A stretch of 64,000 nt of DNA from Isoetes taiwanensis (taxonomy: Eukaryota > Streptophyta > Lycopodiopsida > Isoetales > Isoetaceae), in NCBI GenBank assembly GCA_021234155.1, contig JAJEKV010000027.1, forward strand, positions 8,420,873 to 8,484,872, read 5' to 3'. The translations under genes were made by a program, and so were the position numbers. Each line of letters opens with the position of its first letter. Position 1 is the stretch's first letter. Of the stretch, positions 23,990 through 34,369 are shown piece by piece. The notes beneath the pieces were generated by a model. That model ran no database searches. It was given only the letters and a program-made list of their open reading frames with translations, and was not told where the DNA came from.

Positions 23990-24320
23990 ACACAACTCAA
24001 ACTCCAATTCTCACCACAAACTCAACCCACAAACTCCAACTCCACCAAACTCAAACTCCAATTCTCACCACAAACTCAAACTCCACAAACTCAAACTCCA
24101 CAAACTCAAACTCCAATTCTCTTGTAAACTCAAACTCCACTCTCACCACAAACGAAACTCCACAAACTCAAACTCTAATTCTCTTTGTGGCTTGTTACTA
24201 CACAAACTCAAACTCAAACTCCGCTAAAACAAACAAACTACACAAACTCAAGCCAACAAACTCATAACTCCATTTCCTTTGGGGTTTGTTACTACGCTAG
24301 AAACTCAAACTCCACAACCC
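23990..24320. repeat. CAAACTC-type minisatellite, copy 2
   Basis: Same unit as at 1-235, with more uninterrupted repeats (24050-24120). It marks the left edge of copy 2. Slippage in this array makes the exact duplication junction impossible to place by eye. Confidence 0.85.
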
Positions 24321-24329
24321 ATTTTGATG

Positions 24330-25768
24330 TCTACAATTTCTTGCATATAATGTCCTTCTTCTCCCTCAATGATTTGAAGGTTTTCTTCAACTCTTTCCAT
24401 TTGTTATATGACTGTTGTAGCCTACAATCAACCTTTTCACCTTCAATTCAGTGGAGTCCTTCCATTTTGTTATCATCTCAGAAGGAACCAGAATAAAACA
24501 ATTCAAGAATTAGTTACATGTATACAAAGTATATTCCACAATCTAAAGAAAGTTTATTAAAGGCTCAATCCACAATCTATATTCCACTTAATCGTAATTC
24601 AGTCCAATCTATAAAATATAATCTACAAAGCACAAAATATAAATCCTTAACTACAAATTAACCTTCACAAATGCAAAATCACAAACCAAGACAAATGGAA
24701 ACCACAAACCACAGAACACAATATAAAATACCCCCAATCCACAAACCAAAACATGCAAACCACAAACTACTTAACATAGAACACATTAAATATAAAATTC
24801 ACTCAATCCACAAACCAAGACACCCAACTCATAAACTAAATCCATTAACCCCAAACCACAAATCATAAACAACAAACAATAAATCCAAATATATAAACCG
24901 CAATCTAAATTCACAAACTCTAAATCACAATTCTATACCACAATTTCAAATCTACAATATAAATTCACAACTCCAAACCATAACTTTACTAAAGAACCAC
25001 AATTTAAGATTCACTGACCTAAAACCACAAAACTATGACCACAATCACCACAAAGGCTAGGCTATGAACTTAACCAATGATTACTTTGTTACTTCAAGAC
25101 TCTACAATCCTTTTAAGAAATCATATAATCCACATTCTTAAAAACAACAATGTTTATCAAAAGTACTTACTATCGTAATCGTCCAAAGGTAAAATCTCCT
25201 TTTGCATCTCCAACTTCTGTTGAAACCACATTGTGTTAAGCTCATTTACATACAAAATGCAAATTAAACAAAATAACTACAATTTGTATTACCATATTTC
25301 ATCTCCCGACTCCGTGGTTTTTAGAATATGATGAAGCCAACCGTGGTTCAACATGATGCCCCGAATCTTGTATATAGGTTTTTGCTTTTTTAGTCCCACT
25401 ATCTTCCTCGATGGATAGATTATCTTCCTCTAGCATTGAAGACCCCTTTTGAAGCATGCTTATAAAAAACTCAACCAATTTATATCCTTACCTTTAACAT
25501 CATGCAAAACGATGCTACAACCATAACTTGACTAACTTGCCCATTTTGAACATGACTCCTTTCCTCATAGATTGCCCTGTAAATGCTCAGAAAAGCCTCT
25601 TTCTTCTCTTTTTTCAGAGCTCTCAGTCTATAGGATTGTTTATTCTCCACCTTTCGTCCCCAATACTTGTGCATCTCTAATGGATCCACAAACTTTTCCT
25701 CATGCTTTTAACAAATCCTCGTGACAATTCTCATCATTCAAGACAAGGTTTTCTATTTCTGCAACCAT
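24330..25768 (-). pseudogene. Frameshifted copy 2 of the three-exon candidate gene
   Basis: Counterpart of 232-1678. The central part (25689-25480) keeps the copy 1 reading frame, but single-base indels around 25700-25740 and 25320-25450 break the start and the acidic tail. The exon 2 acceptor region reads 'CAACAGAAG' here against 'CAGCAAAG' in copy 1. Both look like damaged versions of a CAGCAG, so the breaks may be sequencing errors rather than true loss of function. Confidence 0.5.
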
Positions 25769-26642
25769 GATCTAAGAGACCAAGAATTGAACCAACTCCA
25801 CAAGGTCAAAAATCAATCGAAACAAAATCGGCACTACATACAGCCAAAGCTTTGCCCATGATTCGGTAAGCTCTAGCTATGACCCGACAATCTCTGTACT
25901 ATGATCCACAAGCTATGATCCACAAGATCCGCTATGCTTCAGAAGTCTCGTTTAGGTCTTTTTCACAAGGTCAAAATCAATGGAAACAAAATCGATCCGC
26001 TATTCTTCCTCAGTTTCTATTTAGATCTTTTGTGTTTTGGTTTTTTTGGTCCATATTATCTTGGCCTCCGTGTTATTTTGGCTTCCGTGGCATTGGGCTT
26101 GTGTGGCAAATTCTAAAAGGTCCTATTCTCGGAGAAAGATCTCATGCCAAAGAGAGGGAATTTATTTTCGTGATTATCATAAATGCTAAATGATAGTTTT
26201 GAACTATGTTTTGAGCTATTTTTGTGGTACAAAAATGACCAGAATTGAGATACCATATCATGAATCCACCCACATTGAAGAAGAATCAGCCATAAAAAAC
26301 ATTATCCTTGTTTGTATTTCCTCTGTTGCTTCATGAAAACATTTCATGTAATTTCATTAGCAACTCAATGTAATTTTCAATGTTGGCAGTTCTGGAATTA
26401 AGCATGAAACTGGATTTCGGAAACACTGCATTTTGGCAATGCAGTGGGATTTTGGGTGCTGGATTTTTTAATACAAAACTTGCATTCTACATAAAGCATA
26501 TTTGGTACATTATCGCATAGCTATTTGCATGCTCATTGCATAAATTAGAGCAAAGACAGTCCAGATCCTATGAAGAATACATTCTTTAGCAGAACAATTG
26601 TTTTCTATGCAGTTTAAAAGTGGTTTTTCTTGTGGATAGTTA

Positions 26643-26690
26643 ATAGAATAGAATAGAATAGAATAGAATAGAATAGAATAGAATAGAATA
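26643..26690. repeat. (GAATA)n microsatellite, LINE 3' tail, copy 2
   Basis: Same tract as at 2565-2612, with essentially the same number of units, directly abutting the LINE 3' region 'cattaatgtccc'. Confidence 0.85.
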
Positions 26691-28140
26691 CATTAATGTC
26701 CCTTGTGCCGTGAGGCCCCTGGACTTGTGTAGCATGGGCGAGCTCCCTAAAAAGGGTGCTACTAGCACATCACGCTGTTATGATGTAGCCTTTTCGGAAG
26801 GCTGGCTTTTTTCTTTTATTACCAGCATCCCGCTTTACCTCGGCTTCGTGGCCGTGCAGTGATGCGTCGTTATCAATCAGCTTTTAACTGAGCAGTTTGT
26901 GTGGGGTTTTATGACCTATTTTGTACCGGTCATATTACGAACCCTCTTTCACTGTGTACTTCTCTCAGGAAACCGGGTCGCTCATTCTTTGATCGCTACC
27001 GCCAAATCCCCGAGCGATTACGTCATCGCTATCACCTATGAATTGGTTCCCCATCTTATATTTCTCAGATTCGCCCCTCGATGTCTCAGATCGGGCAGTC
27101 ATTAATCATATGGTTCTCGCTCTTCTATCCTTCCACCGCCACAGCATTCCGCATATCCCGCTCTTCCTTGTCTCTCTCCACTCGCCTTTTTTCGATTCTT
27201 AGATCATGACTTCCCATCCCGAATCTAGCCGTAATGTCTCTTCGCTTTTTCCCCAAGATGTTATCCCGGACATCCGTATCCTATATGCTGATCTGGATTA
27301 AAACTTGTGTGAGCCAAATTGTTTTGGTCCCAGATGTCTTTGCGATGACCCCATGCTCTTGTCGCTTTGACCGCTTAATCCTCATTCCACCAGCTCTTCT
27401 TGTATTAGGGTCACTTAGGTTTAATCCCATCTGCTGGGTCCATGTTGCCACCTCTTTAAACCATCCACAGCCTCAGAAGGATGTGTGATTTTGGCGGATC
27501 GGGTGATTGCAATGCTAGACAGTTTCCCTTGTATGTCTCCCCCGTGATTGTCTCTCGAAAGCAGGTACCTTATGGTTCTCTCCCCATGCTCTCACTTCCA
27601 TCGGTTTTTGCCCCATTTTGAGGATCATGATCGTTAGTGGTGTATTTGTTCTTACCCTCAATTCTTGTCTCAGGCCATTGCCTAAGAATCCCTTCTTGTT
27701 TTTTCCCAATTTCGTCATTGGACCTCGGGTCCCCATGCTTGCCCCGGTATAAGCGAAAGTGGTGGCTACCGGGCCAGACCGAATAGGTAACACTTGATGT
27801 CTCGGGTCGGCTTATTCTACTTCGCTATGGTTCTTCATGTTGAAGTAGCTTCCTATAGCCGCATTGCCTTCCTATAGCCGATGTCACCGTGGACTGGCTC
27901 GCCAATTTTTGTCTCAAAGACACTTCAAAGAATTCCACGGTCGCCAGATAAACCGGTGCTTTATGGTTTGCCATCCCGTTCGGGGGCTAACATTACCTCC
28001 ATCATGTTGAAGCATGGTTTGTCCCTGTTCGTAAGATGGTATTGGTACCGGTGGTGCCCCTTTTATACAATTTGTCCAGTACCTCTCCCATCCCTCTGCT
28101 CCAATGCCATCTTGTTCATTCCTTGCTTTCATATTGCTGT
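26691..28140 (-). mobile_element. Internally deleted LINE, copy 2
   Basis: Counterpart of 2613-4040 with the same internal RT deletion and the same (TATTC)n tail. It is much more fragmented: the two RT pieces at 28132-27914 and 27793-27515 carry extra frameshifts, mostly where copy 1 has CTG or CAG. The deletion therefore predates the duplication, while the extra breaks are probably sequence errors. Confidence 0.75.
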
Positions 28141-28318
28141 CCCCTCCTTTGTGTTTGAGTCCCCTCCAAAATCTCCGGGGCTATTTTTTCAGTAGTTTTC
28201 CCATATACCATTGGTGCCGTAGCAGGTTATTATATCTTTTCTTCTTCATCATCCCCTTCAGGGTTATTTTTTTGCTGCCACTGCAAAGTAATCTCCACAT
28301 TTGACCCGGTCAGCAATA

Positions 28319-29790
28319 TTATAAGGGCCTTTGTAACTTCCCAACCTCAACTATATCACAAATAGATGAAGAAGCAGGTTCAATTTCCACCAGTTCCCAA
28401 TTATTCACATATGATGTATTCTCGCATCTATCCCAATGTTCATCTATACAGAAACTACAAAAGCATGAGAATCTTCGAATCTGTAATTGAGTTGTTGATC
28501 CCAAGCTGAATGCACGTACACTATGAATTTTTTTGAGTATCTTTCACTGTATGTGATCCCCATTCCTTACGCCTATCGACTTTTCCTGCTTTAACTTCCC
28601 AAAAAAATCTTTTAATATCTTTCTTTTTTGTCTTTGGTTCCTCTTTGGAAGAAATTGTACTAGAAAATAACTCATTGGCAGCCTCCACAATATCATGTGC
28701 ATTCTCTATCTTAGTATTAGGATATAGGCGTTGGATCATTCTGACCCATCTCTTTAATTCAGCAGCCTTGCCATCATGTTCTCCCTTTCCGTGATTTGGA
28801 CCAAAGTAATTCCACATTATATGAATTAGAGTCTGATATGAGTATCTAGCAATAAAATAAAATGGCCTTGCAGCTTTGAATTATGATGCAGCACCATCAG
28901 AAAAAATCCAGTGCCTACGTGGTTTCAGTCCCTGCTCTTCCATATAATTGAAGTGCATATTAAAGCAATGCTGCACGAATAAAGTGTCATGTTTATGGTC
29001 ATTTGATATGTAATAATGTGTTTCTTTTACTACACCATTCTCAGCCACATGGTAAGTAATGTGGACGAGAATGGTCACTTGCACGCTTGTCCAGTATTGA
29101 GATTGCATCTGTGTTCTCTCTTTCAATGTGTAATTTTCCGCAAAATCCACCACTGACACTATGACATCTGACGGGAGATTATCGAGCATTTCACGAAACT
29201 GTTTATCTTGCCATTTATATTTGAAATTGTGGAGAGGAAATTTTTCCAACCTGTCTTTGAGTTTGCTTATTAGCACTGCTAGTGTGGTCTCTTTGTTTTG
29301 GTATTTCAAAACTTTCTTAGGCTCTCCACGTTTATCCATACCTCCATGTTCATAGTCGATGTACTCCCATTTCACAACCTCCTCACTCTGGCGTCTGGCC
29401 GTTTGGTCTAGTGGTAACACACTAGTTCCTTAGCAATGTGGTCTCGAGTTCGAGACCGCCAGATCGCGACTTTCAAGATTGTTGGGAGTCAAATCCCCAA
29501 CAGACGCAATGTAAAGGTGGTTAGGGGGGCCCAACCAAGCAATGAAGTGTGGTGTGTGGTCACATGTCCGGTTGGATGTTTGCCCTAGTGGCTGACGTTA
29601 AAAACTACTCTATCTATCTATCTAATTCCTTAGGGCCGATTGCAAACTTCTTTATCCCACGCTCACTACAAGTACCGTCAAGGCAATCCTTACTATAGAA
29701 TTCATCAATCTTACCCTTCAATGATGTCTGTAAAAATCTTGCACTCACAAGTACATGACTTTGAGTGTTTCTTCCTGACTTTAGTTAAAC
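28319..29790 (-). pseudogene. Broken gene of an unrecognised conserved family, split by a SINE, copy 2
   Basis: Better-preserved copy. From 29390 down to 28881 it is open, passing through 'YISNDHKHDTLFVQHCF' and 'RRHWIFSDGAAS'. One TAA at 28881-28883 interrupts it, and the same frame then continues through 'FKAARPFYFIARYSYQ' to 'NHGKGEHDG' and on to about 28521. After a frameshift the C-terminal part ('IDEHWDRCENTSYVNNWELV') runs to 28319. The stop sits where a Gln codon (CAA) would make sense, so one C-to-T change may explain it. The SINE separates this from the Cys-rich upstream segment at 29630-29790. The apparent N terminus of the open frame upstream of 29390 is SINE sequence, not gene. 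Confidence 0.65.
29397..29624 (+). mobile_element. tRNA-derived SINE inside a coding region, copy 2
   Basis: Same element and same insertion point as at 5303-5529. A box is at 29404-29414, B box at 29447-29457, and the (TCTA)n tail at about 29609-29624. The body differs from copy 1 at several CAG/CTG positions. Confidence 0.75.
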
Positions 29791-29974
29791 CATCCAGCAG
29801 CATTTATAACCTAACATGATGTATGGAACAACAAGTGTTATACTCTGCTAGCTTCACTACAAATCGCGGCTTCAAATTTTGAAAAGCTGAAGCTCCAACT
29901 TTGACATTTGAATATTTTGCTTTGAAAGCTTTATAGAGTTGCATCTAAGAACAAAACAATAATTGATTATCAAT

Positions 29975-30465
29975 CTCAAACCGCAAACCGCAAATATGAA
30001 CCTCAAACTATAATAATGAAATTCCAAACCACAAAATAAAACAATATCCTTTAAAAACCTTAAAACCACAATCTAACCTAAAATCACGACCCATCGAACC
30101 ATAATCTAGACCCACAATGTAATCCACAACCACAACCAAATTGAAACCAAAAACCATTCAATCCAAACTACAATCCAATCAAAACCATAATCCAGAACCA
30201 CAATGTAATCCACAACCACAACCAAGTTTAAACCACAATGCAACGAATCACAATATAACTTGAACCACAGTCTAATGTAATCCACAACCACAACCAAGTT
30301 TAAACCACAATGCAACGAATCACAATATAACTTGAACCACAGTCTAATCTAACTAATGCAATCCAAGCCAGTGGAATTGAAACCACAATGTAATCCAAAA
30401 CCACAATCTACTCCAACCATAATGCAGTCCACCTTGGATCTAAAACTATGATATACTATTTACAA
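29975..30465. repeat. CCACAA-rich tract, copy 2, with an extra 72-bp unit
   Basis: Counterpart of 5880-6290. A 72-bp unit starting 'gtaatccacaaccac' at 30205 is repeated in tandem from 30277 to about 30348; copy 1 has it once. This is one of the few clean length differences between the copies that does not fall on CAG/CTG. Confidence 0.85.
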
Positions 30466-32099
30466 CACACAATCTATAATCTATTACAGAGGATCTAGAG
30501 AAAACTGTGATCAAATCAAGCTTGAAAGAGTAGATAGACAAGAGAGTAGCACACCGGGCCTCAATTTTTGGTCCACGGTTGTTTTAAGTGTTGTTTTATG
30601 CCAAAAACAACACCAAAATGGTCCTCCAAAGTCCACATGGCCTATTTATTCGGATTTGCACAAAGAGACAGTGGTGTTTTGACAGAAATTTCCCAGGGTG
30701 GTCTTTTGGCAGAAAAATCCACGCGTAGAAAAAATTGACATAGTTGTTGTGATTGTTTGTCAACGTGTATTTTTTTCCTTCACTGTTGTTTTTAGTGGAA
30801 CCATGCATTATTTATCTTCAGAATTACATGCGTAGGTCTCGATATTACCACATGTGAAAAGCTAAATTACAACGTGAAAGTAAGATTATTTTTAAAAATA
30901 GTAATATGTAATTTAACAAAGTACCACATGTGTTATTGAAATCTTGCTATTGTTTTTTATGCTATTAAGTATTGCTTTTTTAAAATAAGGACACGTAAAA
31001 AAGTTTTATTATAACACATTAGAAAATCCTGGGTGTTGCTTCTAATGTATATTTTAACTAATGAGATATAAACACGTGGCATGCTTTTTATATAAAAAGC
31101 ATTATTTTAAGTAATGAAAAAGCGTTATTTTAATTAATGAAATGTGTACGTGTGGCTTTTAAATATTTTAACTAATGAAGAAAGCATAATTTTAATAATT
31201 AAATATTGACACGTGGCAACATAAATTAAAAACTTCATAAATCATGCTCTTCATTCATCTTATTTATTTTTAAAAAGTCTTTGGGAAATCAAACCCAAAC
31301 AATTTCATGAAGGCATAAATAATTTAAAATTGCAATCAAATTCAACCTCGCGTTTCATTTAAGAAAACTGGTTTACATTTGCTTTAGTTTTGTTTCACTT
31401 GAGTTGAGCAAACTAGTTCATGTTTTCTTTTTTTTTTCAGTAAATGTGCTTCATTTCTAAGATAAGAAATTTCAATGTATTCAAAAAAGGCCTGCTGTGT
31501 TTTCCTTAGTAAAATTAAAAAATAATCACTTTCATAACACATAAACAATAAGGCTGTCTGATATCTTACCAGATCTTGGTTGAGACAGAAATAGGAAAAG
31601 CATATGCGATGTTTATCTCCAGGGCCGGCTCCAAACTCTGCTGCACCAGCATCAGCTTCCTTCCCCAATTAATGAAGATACTTAGAGAGCAAAAAAATGC
31701 CAAAAATTACACATCCTTCTAAAGGAAGCTCTCTGCAAAACAGATAAGGTAATCAGAAAGGGTTCAACTCCGAAGAAAAAAAAAAAAAAGAAAGAACGGA
31801 TAAAAGAAGAAGGATTTACCAGTTATGACGGAGAGGCAACGAATAAAGGGCCAACAAAAGGCAGCCAAACTATGACATGCACACACTGAGTTCTCTGCAT
31901 CTTTGCCTACAACCACAAAAATGAGTTAGCGGGCTGTAGCAAACATTTCTGGAAGGAAAAAACACAGTGATAACCAGCCACCGTATTTGTATGAGCGATC
32001 TAACCTGAAGCATCTGACCTGACATATTTTTTGGAGATGAAGTAACCAGGTACAGTGGCATAAACAAAAGTGAGTGCCATCGCCAGAAGAAAGCTGAGC

Positions 32100-32178
32100 G
32101 CCATAGCCAGCTTCCCCTTGGAACATGTCCACTCCACTGAGAACCAAGTCTAGTTGCCATGTTAGCTCTGATACCAAT
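32100..32178 (-). mobile_element. Copia primer-binding site and gag start, copy 2
   Basis: Same fragment as at 7928-8005, with the identical 'GGTATCAGAGC' primer-binding core and the same frameshift after the sixth gag codon, so the decay predates the duplication. Confidence 0.6.
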
Positions 32179-32971
32179 GTGAGAAACATATAACCAGACA
32201 AAGCTAGAACAATGATTAATCAACTTATCATAGGCAACTAACTTAAGCTTGAGTCACTCTTATCATAAGGTTAATATATTCACACTTATATTAACAATAC
32301 AACAACAGAATTTCAACCCATATCAAAGCAATGACTCATTATTCATATCGAAACAGTGAGATTTACGTTCATTAACAGATCCGGCTACACGGATAATACA
32401 AAGCAATTCATTTTCATCATTTATCTTACAGATCCGAACTGACAGCATCAGTTCCGGACCTTCCAATGTAGCAGTAAGGCTACTAGTGAAATTTTCATTT
32501 GACCGCCACCATATTCTAATTTGGTTCCCGAAATATCATGAATAATCAAGCATTATAATATTAAATATTTTCAACCATTGTCTTCATTTTTTATTTTGCC
32601 TTTCAAGATAGCTTTGTACTTTTAACTTCATGCCTCAATAACCTTCTGACCTATCTCTCATGATGACTTATCTAACATGAATATTCTCACAGTTATAGGT
32701 GTTGTTATTAGCATCAGATATAGTGTTAGTAGTTGTTACACATATACCATTAATACGTATTTAGTGTCAGTGCCCACTAGTGACATTAAAGGTGGTGGTA
32801 TTAGCATCAAATAGAATAGCACCTTTAGTGTCATGAATTCCGTCAATGTTTGTGTAGCCATAGTATATGCCATAATAGATGTTACTATTAGTATCATCAG
32901 TACTGTCAAATATTGTCCCAATAGTTGTAACAAACATTATGTCAGTTCATATAGTGATATTACGAGTGTTA

Positions 32972-33650
32972 ATATTGATAATATGAAGAGAAAATTTTGA
33001 AAATGCTCCTATATTTTTTTATAATTGTGAAAATGCCCTTGTAATTTTTGTATTTGTTGAAATGCCCCTAATTCTTATATTAACACTACCTTTCATAGTA
33101 GTTACCATTCTATTCTACAAAAGAAATAAAAATAGAGTATGTTTTAGATCCCCATCTTTGGCTTCTACTAAGAGCTTTCCATCCTTTAAGAAGGCGGGTT
33201 TATTGGCTATGATAAAGTACTGCGGCAATCTACTCAGTTCGAGCATTCTGACGGACCTACAGCCAAATTCACATACAATAGCTTTGATGGAGAACAGGGT
33301 TTGCTTTCTAGCTTTTCCAGTTCTTTTCCCCTTTGTTTTGCATAATCCAACAAATCCCTCAATCACCAGGTTTTCCTGGAGACCTCAAAATGTCTGTAGT
33401 GTGGTAGCTTAGCAATCTATCGGGCTTACACCCATCACGGCTTAAATCAATCCTTAGGCTTAGATCTATAAACTGCCAGATCCATTCATATCCATTTGCG
33501 GTCTTATGGTGGCTTTGCAGCGATGGATGGTCCACATACATGGGCATTTCAATAAATACAAAAAGTATATGGGCATTTTGACAATTATCAAGAAATAAAA
33601 GGGCATTTTTAGAATTTTCCATAATATGAATATCTAGCATTATAACAGGG
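32972..33650. mobile_element. Inverted-repeat element, copy 2
   Basis: Counterpart of 8798-9475 with the same arms, at about 32972-33075 and 33530-33650. Interior differences cluster at CAG/CTG. Confidence 0.55.
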
Positions 33651-33718
33651 AATTATTTTTATAGTTTTATACACTTTTTCACATGGTTTTAGGATGATTT
33701 CAGCGTTGTATTCGTGAA

Positions 33719-33840
33719 GGCATACTAAATAGTATTTCTAGAGTGCGCCCTTTTTGGGTCATGTTGGGTGTTGGGTTCGCATACTAAATAGTATTTCTAG
33801 AGTGCGCCCTTTTTGGGTCGTGTTGGGTGTTGGGTTCGCT
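33719..33840. repeat. 59-bp tandem duplication, copy 2 (copy 1 near 9545-9660)
   Basis: Two units starting 'catactaaatagtatttc' at about 33720 and 33779, each ending 'gtgttgggttcgc'. In copy 1 the same two units are shortened by indels. Confidence 0.8.
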
Positions 33841-33859
33841 TAAATAATCCATCGGTTGA

Positions 33860-34369
33860 TATTGTCACTGCATGCATATGTATCAAGCCCCAATAACTTT
33901 TACCCTCGACATTCTTGTGTTGCTGGCGGTATGGATTCTTGATGACAGGAGGATATTGGTATGGCATCATACCTTCAAATGAGGATGAATCTCATACCCT
34001 TCAAAGTTGCCCAGCATATGATCAAATTCGGATGCGCTATGCTGAGTTGGTCAGGCCTGGCCAGCCGTTACATGTGACATTGAGCACAGCATCCGTACGG
34101 GTGCTGGGATCATACCTTCAGGAGGTTATGGACATGCGAGATCAGCTATGTCCTCGGGCACACACTTGACCTGTATATATACATTGATGTATACTTGTAC
34201 AGTTTGACAGCATTCTTATTACTGCCACGGTTTTTCCCTCGAAAACCCTTCGGGGCGGGGGTTTTTTAACCCGGACAGTAATAAGTTTGCTGCGCTCCTT
34301 GTGGGTCCCATAGGCCGATTGGCCTCAGTGGACGATAAAAAATCATTCTCATTCTCATTCTCATTCTAT
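33860..34369 (+). mobile_element. 5'-truncated LINE 3' end, copy 2
   Basis: The coding part ending at 34169 reads 'EDESHTLQSCPAYDQIRMRY' and later 'LGSYLQEVMDMRDQLCP'. This resembles the zinc-binding C terminus of plant LINE reverse transcriptases (Cys and His placed as in a 'C..H...C' finger). The 3' UTR contains 'cctcgaaaacccttcgggg' and the element ends in (CATTCT)n at about 34348-34369. A truncated 5' end plus a simple 3' tail is typical of LINE insertion. Confidence 0.7.

Noticed and set aside
24671-24868. Lys/His/Asn-rich plus-strand frame
   Set aside because: It comes from the G-free A/C-rich repeat tract and carries no protein signal.
29396-29460. Functional tRNA gene
   Set aside because: The A and B boxes are good, but the acceptor stem does not close and a SINE body with a (TCTA)n tail follows, so this is a tRNA-derived SINE.
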